NCBI GenBank assembly: GCA_029237695.1
Contig: CM055279.1
Span: 5,102,323-5,166,322 of the forward strand
Direction: 5' to 3'
Length of the DNA: 64,000 nt
DNA from: Conchocele bisecta
Taxonomy: Eukaryota; Mollusca; Bivalvia; Lucinida; Thyasiridae
Every line of letters starts with the position of its first letter. The stretch's first letter is position 1. A program made the translations under genes and the position numbers. The notes under the pieces were generated by a model. The model saw only the letters and a program-made list of their open reading frames with translations. It was not told the origin of the DNA and searched no databases. Shown piece by piece: positions 1 through 8,999 of the stretch.

Positions 1-2
1 TT

Positions 3-320
3 GACTACACCGGACAAGGTAATGGATCACCAATGGTGAACACAACAAATTTCCATCCAGCAACGCAGTACTTCCAGTCCGCCATAGGAGGTCGACAAGG
101 ATCGCCAACTACTCCATTACTGTACAATACAACTGGCCAAAAGTTACACCAGTGTGATTACTGCACAAAATTGTTTAAGAGAAATTACGATTTGATTCGT
201 CATGTGCGTATCCACACTGGGGAACGTCCATTCGTTTGTCAGATCTGTCAACGAGCCTTCAACCAGAAAAGCACCTTAATGGCTCACATGCTCACGATAC
301 ATGGAAATGTGTTGGCCTGA
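3..320 (+). CDS. C2H2 zinc-finger protein, 3' terminal exon (partial)
   Basis: The frame is open from the window edge to a TGA at 318-320, so this is the C-terminal part of a protein whose start lies to the left; the first in-window ATG (33) is probably internal. A Ser/Thr/Gln-rich stretch of about 45 residues precedes two C2H2 fingers. Finger 1 has C-x2-C-x12-H-x3-H, then the canonical linker HTGERPF, then finger 2 with C-x2-C-x12-H-x4-H, followed by six residues (GNVLA and stop nearby). Linker and spacing are those of sequence-specific DNA-binding zinc fingers, so a nuclear transcription regulator is likely. With two fingers and a short tail I cannot name the subfamily. It is on the same strand as TCF19, about 9.4 kb upstream, with only repeats between, so no co-regulation is implied. 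Confidence 0.85.
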   Translation, partial: DYTGQGNGSPMVNTTNFHPATQYFQSAIGGRQGSPTTPLLYNTTGQKLHQCDYCTKLFKRNYDLIRHVRIHTGERPFVCQICQRAFNQKSTLMAHMLTIHGNVLA

Positions 321-351
321 CAAAGGGTATTGTTAGATCCGCAGTAACCCT

Positions 352-575
352 TATACCGCTATCTTAATTTCTTTTCGTCTGCTGTTTATTTTCCATTTTC
401 CATTTTTATCATCAAAAACATGCTTTGACAGCACTTCATAATAATTTACAACATGCTTTGACAGCACTTCCATTGGAAATGATTCTGAAGTGATGTCAGT
501 ACATGTTTTTATTGAGAAATAAGGCAAGATAAAGCAGGAGCAGACGACAATTGTTGTGTGTAGCGGTCTAAGGAT
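352..575. repeat. Foldback repeat, TTTTGACAGCACTT family
   Basis: Contains repeated, partly inverted copies of an AACATGCTTTGACAGCACTT motif bordered by GTCTGCTGTTT on one side and CAGACGACAATTG on the other, i.e. inverted ends. Related copies lie at 4372-4545, 26164-26577, 35693-35865 and 55417-55608. No coding capacity; the ORFs across it run through the palindrome. A non-autonomous foldback/MITE type is the likely nature. Confidence 0.5.
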
Positions 576-714
576 TAAGGAAGTTGAGTTATGTCCATTG
601 TGGAGTTGGGGGGGAGGGGATTTTTGTTTCATCTCCTGGAACCTCTTCATATGTCACAGATGCATTGCTCTGATTGTCCACTATCTTGCTTTATCCAATC
701 CAAGACCATTCACC

Positions 715-900
715 TCCAGAGCTCTGGATCCAGGTTGGGTTATTCTAATTTCAGAGCTGAATATATATTTATTTTGATGTAAATTCTGATTTTTCCCACA
801 ATGCAGCAGGTTAAATGCGGGATCGAACCCGTTGGCCTGGAATAAATGACCTTAGCCGTTGATAGGCCGTTACATACCAATAAATCAAATAAAAACTCAA
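715..900 (+). mobile_element. SINE S2, 3' part
   Basis: 3' half of the window's commonest SINE: GGTTATTCTAATTTCAG, an AATATATATTT stretch, TTCTGATTTT, a tRNA B-box-like GGGATCGAACCC, then GACCTTAGCCGTTGATAGG and an A-rich tail. The 5' end is missing. The short ORFs at 556-1049 run through this and flanking non-coding DNA. Confidence 0.6.
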
Positions 901-1394
901 GACCAAAGTCACAGTGCATTCACACAATTCAGACCTTAAGGTTGGGTAGTGTGATTTCTTCCTGTCATGCAACTTCAACATATTACAAGCATATTCCACA
1001 TTCTGCTTCCAGTCTTGCAACTTCTTATTACACTCATTCACCGCCCTGATTGTCCTCTGTCATGCTGCACAAGATACAAGACCCCGCCCCAGTCTAAAAT
1101 TTTCCGAGTTTAGATTTCCTATTTTTTAGCCAAAGTGTATGTCAAGGTGTATTATCACGTGGTACTAACAACAACAACAAGTACTGAAACTTCCAGAATC
1201 CATCTTCTTTTATATTGTCCTTCTTACATAACGGATTTTGATGAAATATGGCGCATCAAACGCGTCTTCTTCAGCTGCATTTGGTGCTCTCTCTATTTGC
1301 ACTCGTTTGCACACAGAAAGCAATGCAATGTATTTGTATTTTACAATTAAGAATCCCCACCCCCTCTACACCTAAATCCTGGTTACACCCCGAG

Positions 1395-1917
1395 ACGTGG
1401 GTGGTTGGTCGAGCGAACGCAACGGCGTAAATTAACGGTAGGGGTTCCTCCTTATAGGAATCACGATTTGCCTGTTTGACTCTCAGGTACGTTTTTATCT
1501 TTGGCTCTTTTGATTTAAACATATTTTATTGCTCTATTTAGACAGTATGCAATAGTTTCAAGATATACAATTGACTACAATAAGAGCTACAAGTTTTTAC
1601 AACATTAGTTACAGCCCTTCCCAATTGCTTATTGCATGTACTATAAAATGTGGAAAATAGCGGTTGGCTCTTTCTTACCTCAGTTGAATTGGGTTATTGC
1701 CCATTATCTTTACAGGAATCCTTTATAAAAGTAGCAAGATTGATCCTACTGCTTTTGGGAGGGGGCCAAGTGATCCTGGTTTTGCCATCAGGATTATTCT
1801 AATTTCAGGGCTGAAGATATATTTTTTTTATTGTAAATATTCAGTTCTGATTTTGGGATTTTCCCCCCATTTGTACATGTACTTGCGATTAAACCCCAAT
1901 AAACAAAGAAACAAACG
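1395..1917 (+). mobile_element. SINE S2 variant, split by an insertion
   Basis: Head (GTGGGTGGTTGGTCG, TAAATTAACGGTAGGGG, then TACGTTTTTATCTTTGG) up to about 1509, then unrelated A/T-rich DNA to about 1683, then the body from GAATTGGGTTATTGCCC through TTGGGAGGGGGCCAAGTG to an ACCCCAATAAACAAAG tail. Compared with the copy at 23265-24378 the middle insertion is extra, so this copy was itself a target. Confidence 0.6.
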
Positions 1918-1978
1918 TATATATTAACTTATGATATCAAAGTTGTAAAGCCTCCAGACAATATTGGAAGGAAATAAA

Positions 1979-2194
1979 TACAGTGGAACCTATCTAAACC
2001 GGACACAAAGAAAACATGTGTTATGTTATTTTTGATGACTGTCTTGGCATTTATCCCAGGTGATATTGTCTGTTTGTGATCACATAGCACACATCTATGG
2101 CTCAGAATGATCAAATGCCTGATGTACAGTGAAACCTCTCTAAGCCGGACACCCTGGGGACCCCCAGGGTGTCCGGTTTAGAGAGGTTTCACTG
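1979..2194. mobile_element. Two CAGTGRAACCTCTCTAAACC short foldback elements
   Basis: At 2127-2194 a near-perfect 68-bp palindrome begins CAGTGAAACCTCTCTAAGCC and ends with its reverse complement, flanked by TA on both sides. A degenerate end of the same type starts near 1980. Termini starting CAG with a TA target duplication are typical of mariner/pogo-type non-autonomous elements (established knowledge); membership here is inference. Further copies or ends: 20453, 24446-24514, 45071, 50290. Confidence 0.65.
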
Positions 2195-2254
2195 TAATAC
2201 ATGGTCTGGAGCTGCATACCTGTATTGTAATAAAAAAATGTCTTGTAAATATTC

Positions 2255-4215
2255 TCAAATGTTGTATGTCCCATGTATCCAACCACAGTCATAGATCAGG
2301 AGCTAGACTGGTAACAAATGCTGTATGTCCCATGTATCCAACCACAGTCACATGGATCAAGGAGCTTGACTGTACAAATGTATGTGTCCCATGTATCCAA
2401 CCACAGTCACATATCAGGAGCTAGACTGGTAACAAATGTTGTATGTATCCAAGTAACCACAGTCACATATCAGGAGCTAGACTGGTAACAAATGTTGTAT
2501 GTCCCATGTATCCAACCACAGTCACATATCAGGAGCTTGACTGGTCACAAATGTTGTATGTCCCATGTATCCAACCACAGTCACAGATCAGGAGCTAGAC
2601 TGGTCACAAATGTTGTATGTCCCATGTATCCAACCAGTCACATATCAGGAACTTGACTGGTCACAAATGTTGTATGTCCCATGTATCCAACCACAGTCAT
2701 AGATCAGGAGCTAGACTGGTCACAAATGTTGTATGTCCCATGTATCCAACCACAGTCACATATCAGGAGCTTGACTGGTCACAAATGTTGTATGTCCCAT
2801 GTATCCAACCACAGTCACATATCAGGAGCTTGACTGGTCACAAATGTTGTATGTCCCATGTATCCAACCACAGTCACATATCAGGAGCTAGACTGGTCAC
2901 AAATGTTGTATGTCCCATGTATCCAACCACAGTCACATATCAGGAGCTAGACTGGTCACAAATGTTGTATGTCCCATGTATCCAACCACAGTCATAGATC
3001 AGGAGCTAGACTGGTCACAAATGTTGTATGTCCACTGGTCACAAATGTTGTATGTCCCATGTATCCAACCACAGTCATAGATCAGGAGCTAGACTGGTCA
3101 CAAATGTTGTATGTCCCATGTATCCAACCACAGTCACATATCAGGAGCTTGACTGGTCACAAATGTTGTATGTACCCATGTATCCAACCACAGTCACATA
3201 TCAGGAAGCTTGACTGGTCACAAATGTTGTATGTCCCATGTATCCAACCACAGTCACATATCAGGAGCTTGACTGGTCACAAATGTTGTATGTCCCATGT
3301 ATCCAACCACAGTCACATATCAGGAGCTAGACTGGTCACAAATGTTGTATGTCCCATGTATCCAACCACAGTCACATATCAGGAGCTAGACTGGTCACAA
3401 ATGTTGTATGTCCCATGTATCCAACCACAGTCACATATCAGGAGCTTGACTGGTCACAAATGTTGTATGTCTCATGTATCCAACCACAGTCACATATCAG
3501 GAGCTAGACTGGTCACAAATGTTGTATGTCCCATGTATCCAACCACAGTCACAGATCAGGAGCTAGACTGGTCACAAATGTTGTATGTCCCATGTATCCA
3601 ACCACAGTCACAGATCAGGAGCTGGACTGGTCACACATGTTGTATGTCCCATGTATCCAACCACAGTCACATATCAGGAGCTTGACTGGTCACACATATT
3701 GTATGTCCCATGTATCCAACCACAGTCACAGACCAGGAGCTAGACTGGCCACAAATGTTGTATGTCCCATGTATCCAACCACAGTCACAGATCAGGAGAT
3801 AGACTGGTCACAAATGTTGTATGTCCCATGTATCCAACCACAGTCACAGATCAGGAGCTAGACTGGTCACATTTATATCCACAAATGTTGTATGTTCCAT
3901 GTATATTCAACCACGGTCACAGATCAGGAGCTGGACTGGTCACAAATGTTGTATGTCCCATGTATCCAACCACAGTCACAGATCAGGAGCTAGACTGGTC
4001 ACATTTATATCCACAAATGTTGTATGTTCCATGTATATTCAACCACGGTCACAGATCAGGAGCGGGACTGGTCACAAATGGTGTATGTCCCATGTATCCA
4101 GCCACAGTCACAGATCAGGAGATAGACTGGTCACAAGTGAGGTATTTCCCATGTATCCAACTACATTCTCAGATCTGGAGATAGACTGGTCACAAATGAG
4201 TTATTTCCCGATATA
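2255..4215. repeat. 59-bp tandem satellite, about 33 copies
   Basis: Head-to-tail repeats of a 59-bp unit containing GTCCCATGTATCCAACCAC, AGTCACATATCAGGAGC and TAGACTGGTCACAAATGTTG. Central copies (about 2640-3640) are nearly identical; both edges are degenerate, the pattern expected from unequal exchange homogenising the centre. Because 59 is not a multiple of three, ORFs of 61-238 codons arise through the array in shifted frames; they are not genes. The reverse complement of the unit resembles the terminus of a MITE found elsewhere in the window (see findings). Confidence 0.95.
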
Positions 4216-4932
4216 TGGCGGCACCGCATACTTTCACGTTTGGACGGCCAGTAAATTCTGAGCACCACCATCCCATTGTTTCCACCAAAAATAACTCTCC
4301 AGCATGTGCACCTTGCAAATAGTATATAGCTTTGATGTCGCCTATATTTTATTTATCTCTGTCATATTAACCCTTACTACGCTGAATTATTTTTTTTCGT
4401 CTGCCGGAAATTTTTATTAAATATTTCTCGACAAAAGTCTTGTTTTGACAGCGCATGAGAGACGATTCTCATTTGTTGTCAAATATGTTTTTTGTTAAGA
4501 AATTGAGGCAAACATTAAAAACAGCAGACTACATGTTCCGATATTTAGGAAATACAGAGAATTTCCAACGCATTGACATCGTACGAGGTCTACATTGTGT
4601 CTAACTCTGAAAGGTTTCATTGCATTTTAGCATTAAATGTATGAGCACTCTGCCACTCGTCCGTGTGGTTTGCAATATTATTAAAAGACAATTATATGAT
4701 AATCAGAGAGCAATTACAGCGATACAGAAGGACACATGACCATCATATTCATGTCCAGCTTAGACAGGTTCTACGACATGCGAGGCGCCTTGAGGAAATT
4801 TGTCTGTGATATAGACTTTGACGAGGCTGTTCAGAGCGAATATCGTTTCGCATTTTAACTTTGAAAATGTCGCCAATCTTCGATGTCATTCACAAAATGT
4901 GACTGGGTCGCCCGCTGACACAAATACTCTCA
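4216..4932. other. No gene seen; contains a foldback repeat
   Basis: 4372-4545 carries the CTGCCGGAAA / TTTTGACAGCGCATGAGA foldback repeat also seen at 35693-35865. The remainder (about 4546-4932) has no supported gene or recognised repeat. Confidence 0.5.
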
Positions 4933-5178
4933 TCATCTAGAATGATTCTGTGAATATACAAATACAAGCTTGTTGAAGACTGCTAGTATTACATATTGGC
5001 TAGTAGTCTTTGGAACTACATATTTCTCAAACATGTTAGGGAAATTGGTGGCAAAGCCACTGTCCGGTCTAACTGTTACAGTTGGGTGTACAAGGTGGTT
5101 AACAACGTCTTTTTGCATGTATTTACCTCCGACTGTGTACTTTGCATTAGAATTAAAGCTAAATGCCTTGGTATCCAT
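4933..5178 (-). CDS. Hypothetical 81-aa ORF at edge of decayed gene cluster
   Basis: An ORF from ATG (5176-5178) to a stop at 4933-4935 with a non-repetitive composition (charged and aromatic residues mixed, no low complexity). No domain recognised. It lies divergently against the plus-strand pseudogene beginning near 5163. It may be an accessory gene of the same element or a chance frame: the opposite strand has an ORF of similar length over the same bases, so coding status is weak. Confidence 0.25.
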   Translation of the reverse strand: MDTKAFSFNSNAKYTVGGKYMQKDVVNHLVHPTVTVRPDSGFATNFPNMFEKYVVPKTTSQYVILAVFNKLVFVYSQNHSR

Positions 5179-5896
5179 TGAAAGATATTATTATGTTTGC
5201 TACTATCACTAATGTTCAAAAAGAGAGTTGTGAACTTCAGAAGTCAATCGACAACTGCTGCGGAAAACGCCGGGTAGGCCTCAAATCAATCACCTTCACG
5301 GTTGGGTGGCGAAACTTGGGGGAGCGCGAAGGGTTTTACTATGTGAAGGATGGACACCAAGTAAGTGTAAAGCTGCCTCACGGACTGTGGGGAGCAGACA
5401 GCTCATATACTTTGTTTCCACAGAGCTTGGCGACGAAGCCAACCTCACAGTATCGAAGGCTACCTGACTTGCAACATTAACTGCCCCCGAAGGCGCTGTG
5501 ATAACTGTATCAGACCCATTAGACATTCGCCTCGGTTTCAGAGGTCCACTTAAAAAGATTGTTTCCCCTCGGGGCCAACAATTTGTTTGAGATGTGCCTG
5601 TGGATCTAGCCTTTACCAAAACCCTCAGGGTGCACCTAGCCCAACTGAACACGTCGTACAACCTGTTAAATGGGGCCCCCAGCACACTACTTAAAACAGT
5701 GCCCGCCAGTGATTTTTATTTTGGGGAGACTGTGATATTAGACTTCCCATCCCCCGAGATGAAAGTTTTGTAATCTGGACACATCCACGAATTTAAGGTC
5801 TCTATTCTCGACGACCAAGCTAAAGAGTTGAAGAACTATTATCCGATCAGATACACAGACGGACCTTACGGAAGCCTATGGGATGTTGCGCTCTGA
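5163..5896 (+). pseudogene. Decayed virus-like/mobile-element structural-type protein (gene B)
   Basis: Open from 5163 in one frame (motif SITFTVGW near 5290), then the coding signal moves to another frame near 5427-5440 and continues to TGA 5894-5896 with three internal stops: TGA 5465-5467, TGA 5588-5590 and TAA 5771-5773. Between stops the frame is rich in hydrophobic/polar alternation typical of beta-sheet, with a segment LNGAPSTLL near 5665 and FKVSILDD near 5795. From memory, similar uncharacterised proteins recur in intron-free gene clusters of cnidarian and mollusc genomes; I cannot name the family. The end overlaps the next gene by 14 bp, a compact layout. One frameshift plus three stops mean it is dead. 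Confidence 0.6.
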
Positions 5897-6506
5897 GGAC
5901 CAGACAGCACTTACTGAACTAGGCGGAAAAATAACCGAATTTCGGGAAGAGGCCCATACAGAGTTCATGGAAGTTTCAGATAAACTAAACCGAGTTCGTA
6001 GAGACGCTCACAAAGCACTTGAGGAGACCTCTGAAAAGGTTCGTGTTGAGGCCCATACCGCTATCGAGGAGCTTGCCGCATTGTTGGACACATATGTAGA
6101 GCAGCTTAAGTTGTTACACCGCAGAAAACCCATCATCACAGTTTGGGCAGAGGAGAGGGGCCCATTGAAGGAGGGGGTCTATGAATATTCGCTCGGCGTC
6201 AACGCGAGCAATAGATATGGGGGATACGTCATGACAACTCCTGGTACGCTTCTACGAATGGCGGTCTGCTCGGTTAATTGTATGGGTAATTCTGTGGCCG
6301 CGGTCACCGTTAATCTCGTACTGGATGGGGAAGAACGGGCGATTGGAGTCATTAAACTCGCTGGACAGAGGTCAGCGCTGGTTTTGTTCGCCGGTGACAA
6401 TCCAATTTGAGTTTCCGAAGGTAGTGTTATTAACTTTCTTACGAAAATCACTGACCCAGCGAGTTCTTCCACTGTTGTAACATTGTTAATTGAACTTGAT
6501 TTATGA
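5883..6506 (+). pseudogene. Coiled-coil plus beta-domain protein, in-frame stop (gene C)
   Basis: ATG at 5883 inside the end of gene B. Residues about 8-75 are a charged heptad-like coiled coil (repeating REEAHTEF, RRDAHKAL, RVEAHTAI units); residues about 83 onward start with ITVWAEE and form a compact Gly/Val-rich domain. A TGA at 6408-6410 interrupts the frame, which then continues coding-like in the same frame to TGA 6504-6506, ending in TLLIELDL. A stalk followed by a C-terminal globular beta domain is the architecture of trimeric fibres and of C1q/TNF-like proteins; which of these, if either, is undecided. The conserved reading after the stop argues that the stop is a mutation, not the natural end. 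Confidence 0.6.
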
Positions 6507-6589
6507 CGAGTGAACATTTAATACCGTTGAACCTACAACCAAAACCTGCCGATCCTGTTTCAACACCCAATCGAGCATTGTAATTGGTG

Positions 6590-7186
6590 GATAGGACCCC
6601 GTCAAACTTCAGGTTGAAAAGTATTGTCGAGATACAGCAGATTCTAAAACAAGAGGGGGAAACTCGGAGGGTAAATGCTAAAAAATATAGACGAGCTGCA
6701 AATATAGCGGAGGGGGTGAGCTATCTTGCTATCATCCGTTTCTATAATGGGTGGGGCTGGAAGCGTGGCCTTGTTATCTACAGTCGTGGCAATTCCTATT
6801 GCCGCGGGTTTGAGTGGTGTAGCCGCTGGGTCAGGACTGCTGTGTATGGCGTTTAGAGTAGTGGGGAGAAAATTCGAAAATAAAAGTAGAAAGCACGACA
6901 GAATATCGGTTCTCGCGAGGTCTAAGAAAAATAGCATAGACCTTATCGTGTCCAAACGTTGGCCGATAACAATATATCAGACGCTGAATTTGAGTTGGTG
7001 GTGGAAATGTCTCGATATGAGGATTTAAAAAATAATATTAGAACTAAGGCGCGCGCCACCCTTCCCAAGATTGAGAATACTGATTGGGATAAATTTAGGT
7101 TAAAGCTGTTAGATAAAGTGGGGGGGGGGGAGTTACAACACCACCCCGCTCGGGAGCAGCACCAATACCATCCAATCCGCGATTAG
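6590..7186 (+). pseudogene. Membrane-segment protein with two frameshifts (gene D)
   Basis: Coding signal moves through three pieces: a basic helix (KKYRRAANIAEG near 6680) to about 6725; then a Gly/Ala-rich hydrophobic segment (GGAGSVALLSTVVAIPIAAG region, 6750-6850) followed by a basic stretch to about 6955; then an acidic/amphipathic helix containing NISDAEFELVV from about 6960. The pieces join logically at 6725-6735 and 6950-6960, each needing a one- or two-base indel. A 12-G run at 7119-7130 lies near the end and may hide another indel. The protein looks like a small membrane protein with a helical cytoplasmic tail; no enzyme motif. Follows gene C by about 80 bp on the same strand. Confidence 0.55.
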
Positions 7187-7460
7187 GGTTGGACAATTGG
7201 AGGGAATTGTGATATTGTTATTCACGTGTCTGCAGCGGCAGCAGGATATCCCACCACCATTCAGTCCAGCTGTTCCGACGGCCCCGCCGTACGGAACATA
7301 AACTGTTTGGCCCCCCGTTACACCACCGTGATTATGTCACCCACCGGCCACCATACTTATAGATAACCTCAAACTGTCCGTACCGGGAAGTAATCGTGTT
7401 ACCGTGTGCCGTAGTCACCTCTCTCATATATAGATCGCCTCGATATTTTGGTGCATATGG
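7133..7460 (-). pseudogene. Gly/Tyr-rich protein remnant, convergent with gene D (gene E)
   Basis: On the minus strand a coding-like frame runs from about 7457 (YAPKYRGDLY) to a stop at 7332-7340, then resumes one frame over (NHGGVTGGQTVYVPYGG) and ends at TAA 7133-7135. A one-base shift near 7335 links the pieces. A TAA sits at 7461-7463 just before the first piece; the minus-strand ORF 7424-7690 may hold the older N-terminal part in a third frame. The end overlaps the plus-strand gene D by about 50 bp. Function unknown. Confidence 0.45.
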
Positions 7461-7690
7461 TTAAACCAATACACAAAATAAATACACCGGCGGTTTGTGA
7501 ACAGGTAATGTTTATCTCCAGGCTTATGTTTCATAACTGCCTTGGTGGTTGTGTGTGTACTAAGGAGCGTTCCTATCCGACCGCCGTTAAATTGTGCCAT
7601 AAATCGACCGAATGCCGATATAACGAGCGGTGGTGTAGTGACAATGCCCGACAAATAACCTCGGCAAAATAGTCTTACGGGACTTATCAA
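7424..7690 (-). CDS. Possible N-terminal part of gene E, 88 aa
   Basis: An uninterrupted minus-strand ORF with non-repetitive composition, in the position expected for the upstream part of gene E but in a different frame from it. Several positions in the alternative frames also look coding-like (for example GHCHYTTARY read near 7640-7610), so the true frame is uncertain and this may be a shadow of a decayed gene. Confidence 0.2.
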   Translation of the reverse strand: MISPVRLFCRGYLSGIVTTPPLVISAFGRFMAQFNGGRIGTLLSTHTTTKAVMKHKPGDKHYLFTNRRCIYFVYWFNHMHQNIEAIYI

Positions 7691-7700
7691 AAACTACACA

Positions 7701-8108
7701 TCAGATCTGTTCTATCTTTATAACTGACTTTCTGATTTGAATTATTACTAAACGATAATACTTGCGAGCCAATCGATGAGTAGCGCGAGTACCACCGCAT
7801 GGTGGACATAGCAGTGACTCGGATTTGGTCCCTACCCCACAATGCCTACATGGGCGAGGCGAAACGGATCCTCTTCTCATCCATTCCCGGTGATGCTTGC
7901 AATACTCGTAAATACCGGTACGATGACACCTCTCGTGACTACCTGCCTTCAACCACGCACAATTAACTAGAACCATTGTGTGAGTACATATACTGAGTAT
8001 AACCAATGGATTCTTATCTCTAATATGGTGTAATATCATTGATAACTTCTCATTCAATCGAGGAAGTATCGCGGTTGATGAAAAATAATTTTCACTCTTC
8101 TCATCCAT
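7701..8108 (-). CDS. Intact 135-aa zinc-ribbon-like protein of the element (gene F)
   Basis: The only undamaged ORF of the cluster, ATG 8106-8108 to stop 7701-7703. The C-terminal third has C-x2-C-x10-C-x2-C (CRHCG ... LCPPCGG), a spacing typical of zinc ribbons, followed by a basic tail; an upstream Cys/His-rich stretch (HERCHRTGIYEYCKHH) may bind a second metal. On its strand a TATATA sequence at 8141-8146 lies about 35 nt before the ATG, inside one arm of the hairpin at 8137-8243. A nucleic-acid-binding or regulatory role is inference from the zinc ribbon. No family recognised. Confidence 0.5.
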   Translation of the reverse strand: MDEKSENYFSSTAILPRLNEKLSMILHHIRDKNPLVILSICTHTMVLVNCAWLKAGSHERCHRTGIYEYCKHHREWMRRGSVSPRPCRHCGVGTKSESLLCPPCGGTRATHRLARKYYRLVIIQIRKSVIKIEQI

Positions 8109-8136
8109 ACCGTGATAACAGTGGGGGAAAATCCAA

Positions 8137-8243
8137 GTAGTATATAAGAGTCAAACATGATACCACCTCCCTGTGGGAGTCACCGCGCGTAGCCGGTGGC
8201 TTCCAGATGAAGGTGGTGTCATTTCGACTCTTATATACTACTA
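8137..8243. promoter_or_regulatory. Long hairpin with a TATATAAG box in each arm
   Basis: Arms 8137-8168 and 8212-8243 are inverted repeats (GTAGTATATAAGAGTC against its complement, plus ATGATACCACCT against AGGTGGTGTCAT) with few mismatches. The 43-base loop holds a smaller stem, CACC ... GGTG, around GCGCGTAGCC. Each arm carries TATATAAG, so a TATA box reads in both directions; the left one suits gene F. It could be a divergent promoter, a replication or end structure of the element, or a small inserted foldback element. Confidence 0.55.
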
Positions 8244-8339
8244 CTGGGTACAGGGTATATCAAAGGCTTCTAGCTAGCTGAAATCAGTTTGCCACAAGTA
8301 TGCACCATTAGTAATCGCCATTTGTAATCGCATCCAAGT

Positions 8340-8465
8340 ATTCTTATTATATTAGGCTGTGGTGTGGTAGCGGTGGTACGGTGGCACTTGACGGACCGTG
8401 GTAACACGGACCGCCGGGTGTCACTGATCCCGCGTATTACCACCGCAACAGGCGACGTCTGATAG
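8340..8465. repeat. GC-rich imperfect inverted repeat
   Basis: GCGGTGGTACGG near 8369 is opposed by TATTACCACCGC near 8437, and the centre holds paired CGGACCGTGG / CACGGACCG blocks. The composition is unlike the A/T-rich surroundings. It may be the outer part of the neighbouring virus-like element; no coding capacity. Confidence 0.4.
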
Positions 8466-8999
8466 GCTTTTTTTTTTTATCATATTCGAATTCGCTGGAA
8501 TAAAACTCCGGGTCAGTATAATATATCATCGCTAGGTTATACTCATGCTCAACTGAATGCTGCTCTCATCTGCCTGCTTCCGGCCCCGGCTTGCTGAGGC
8601 ACAGCCAGGCTGTTGCAGCTCGGTGAATAAGTGTCACATGTCTTTGCCGATTATATGGCACCAATTTGTTTGTCAAGTGCCGCCAGGGGTGGATTGGTTC
8701 TACCTGGGACCCGTTTTGCTCTGCATCACCGGTGCCAGGTTTTACCCAGTTACCCACTCTCTTCTTCCCGCCTCCCGTGCACCGGGACACTGCGCGGAAT
8801 TACAGGACCGTATTGGACCTAAGCAGTGTCCCATTTCGGCACACATTTATACACATATGACCGCCCTGCACATACATATATCACATAAAACACTTACAAA
8901 TTCGGCTTTTATGGACTTTTATGTCCGGGTATGGAAGGTCATCGAGCCAATTCCCACCCTTAGATATAAGAAATACAAATATCTGAAATCTTAATTTAG
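8466..8999. other. Intergenic DNA with an unsupported 145-codon ORF
   Basis: A plus-strand ORF at 8557-8994 covers most of this stretch, but ORFs of 62-74 codons occur on both strands over the same bases and no domain or conserved motif is visible. I see no repeat I can relate to the rest of the window. Confidence 0.3.

Noticed and set aside
2617..4261. ORFs of 61-238 codons on the plus strand (MSHVSNHSH... type)
   Set aside because: They are translations of the 59-bp satellite. Because the unit is not a multiple of three the peptide cycles through all frames, and overlapping frames stay open together; no start context, no exon signals.
8557..8994. 145-codon ORF between the virus-like cluster and TCF19
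   Set aside because: No domain or motif; ORFs on the opposite strand and in another frame cover the same bases; likely chance in a GC-richer stretch.
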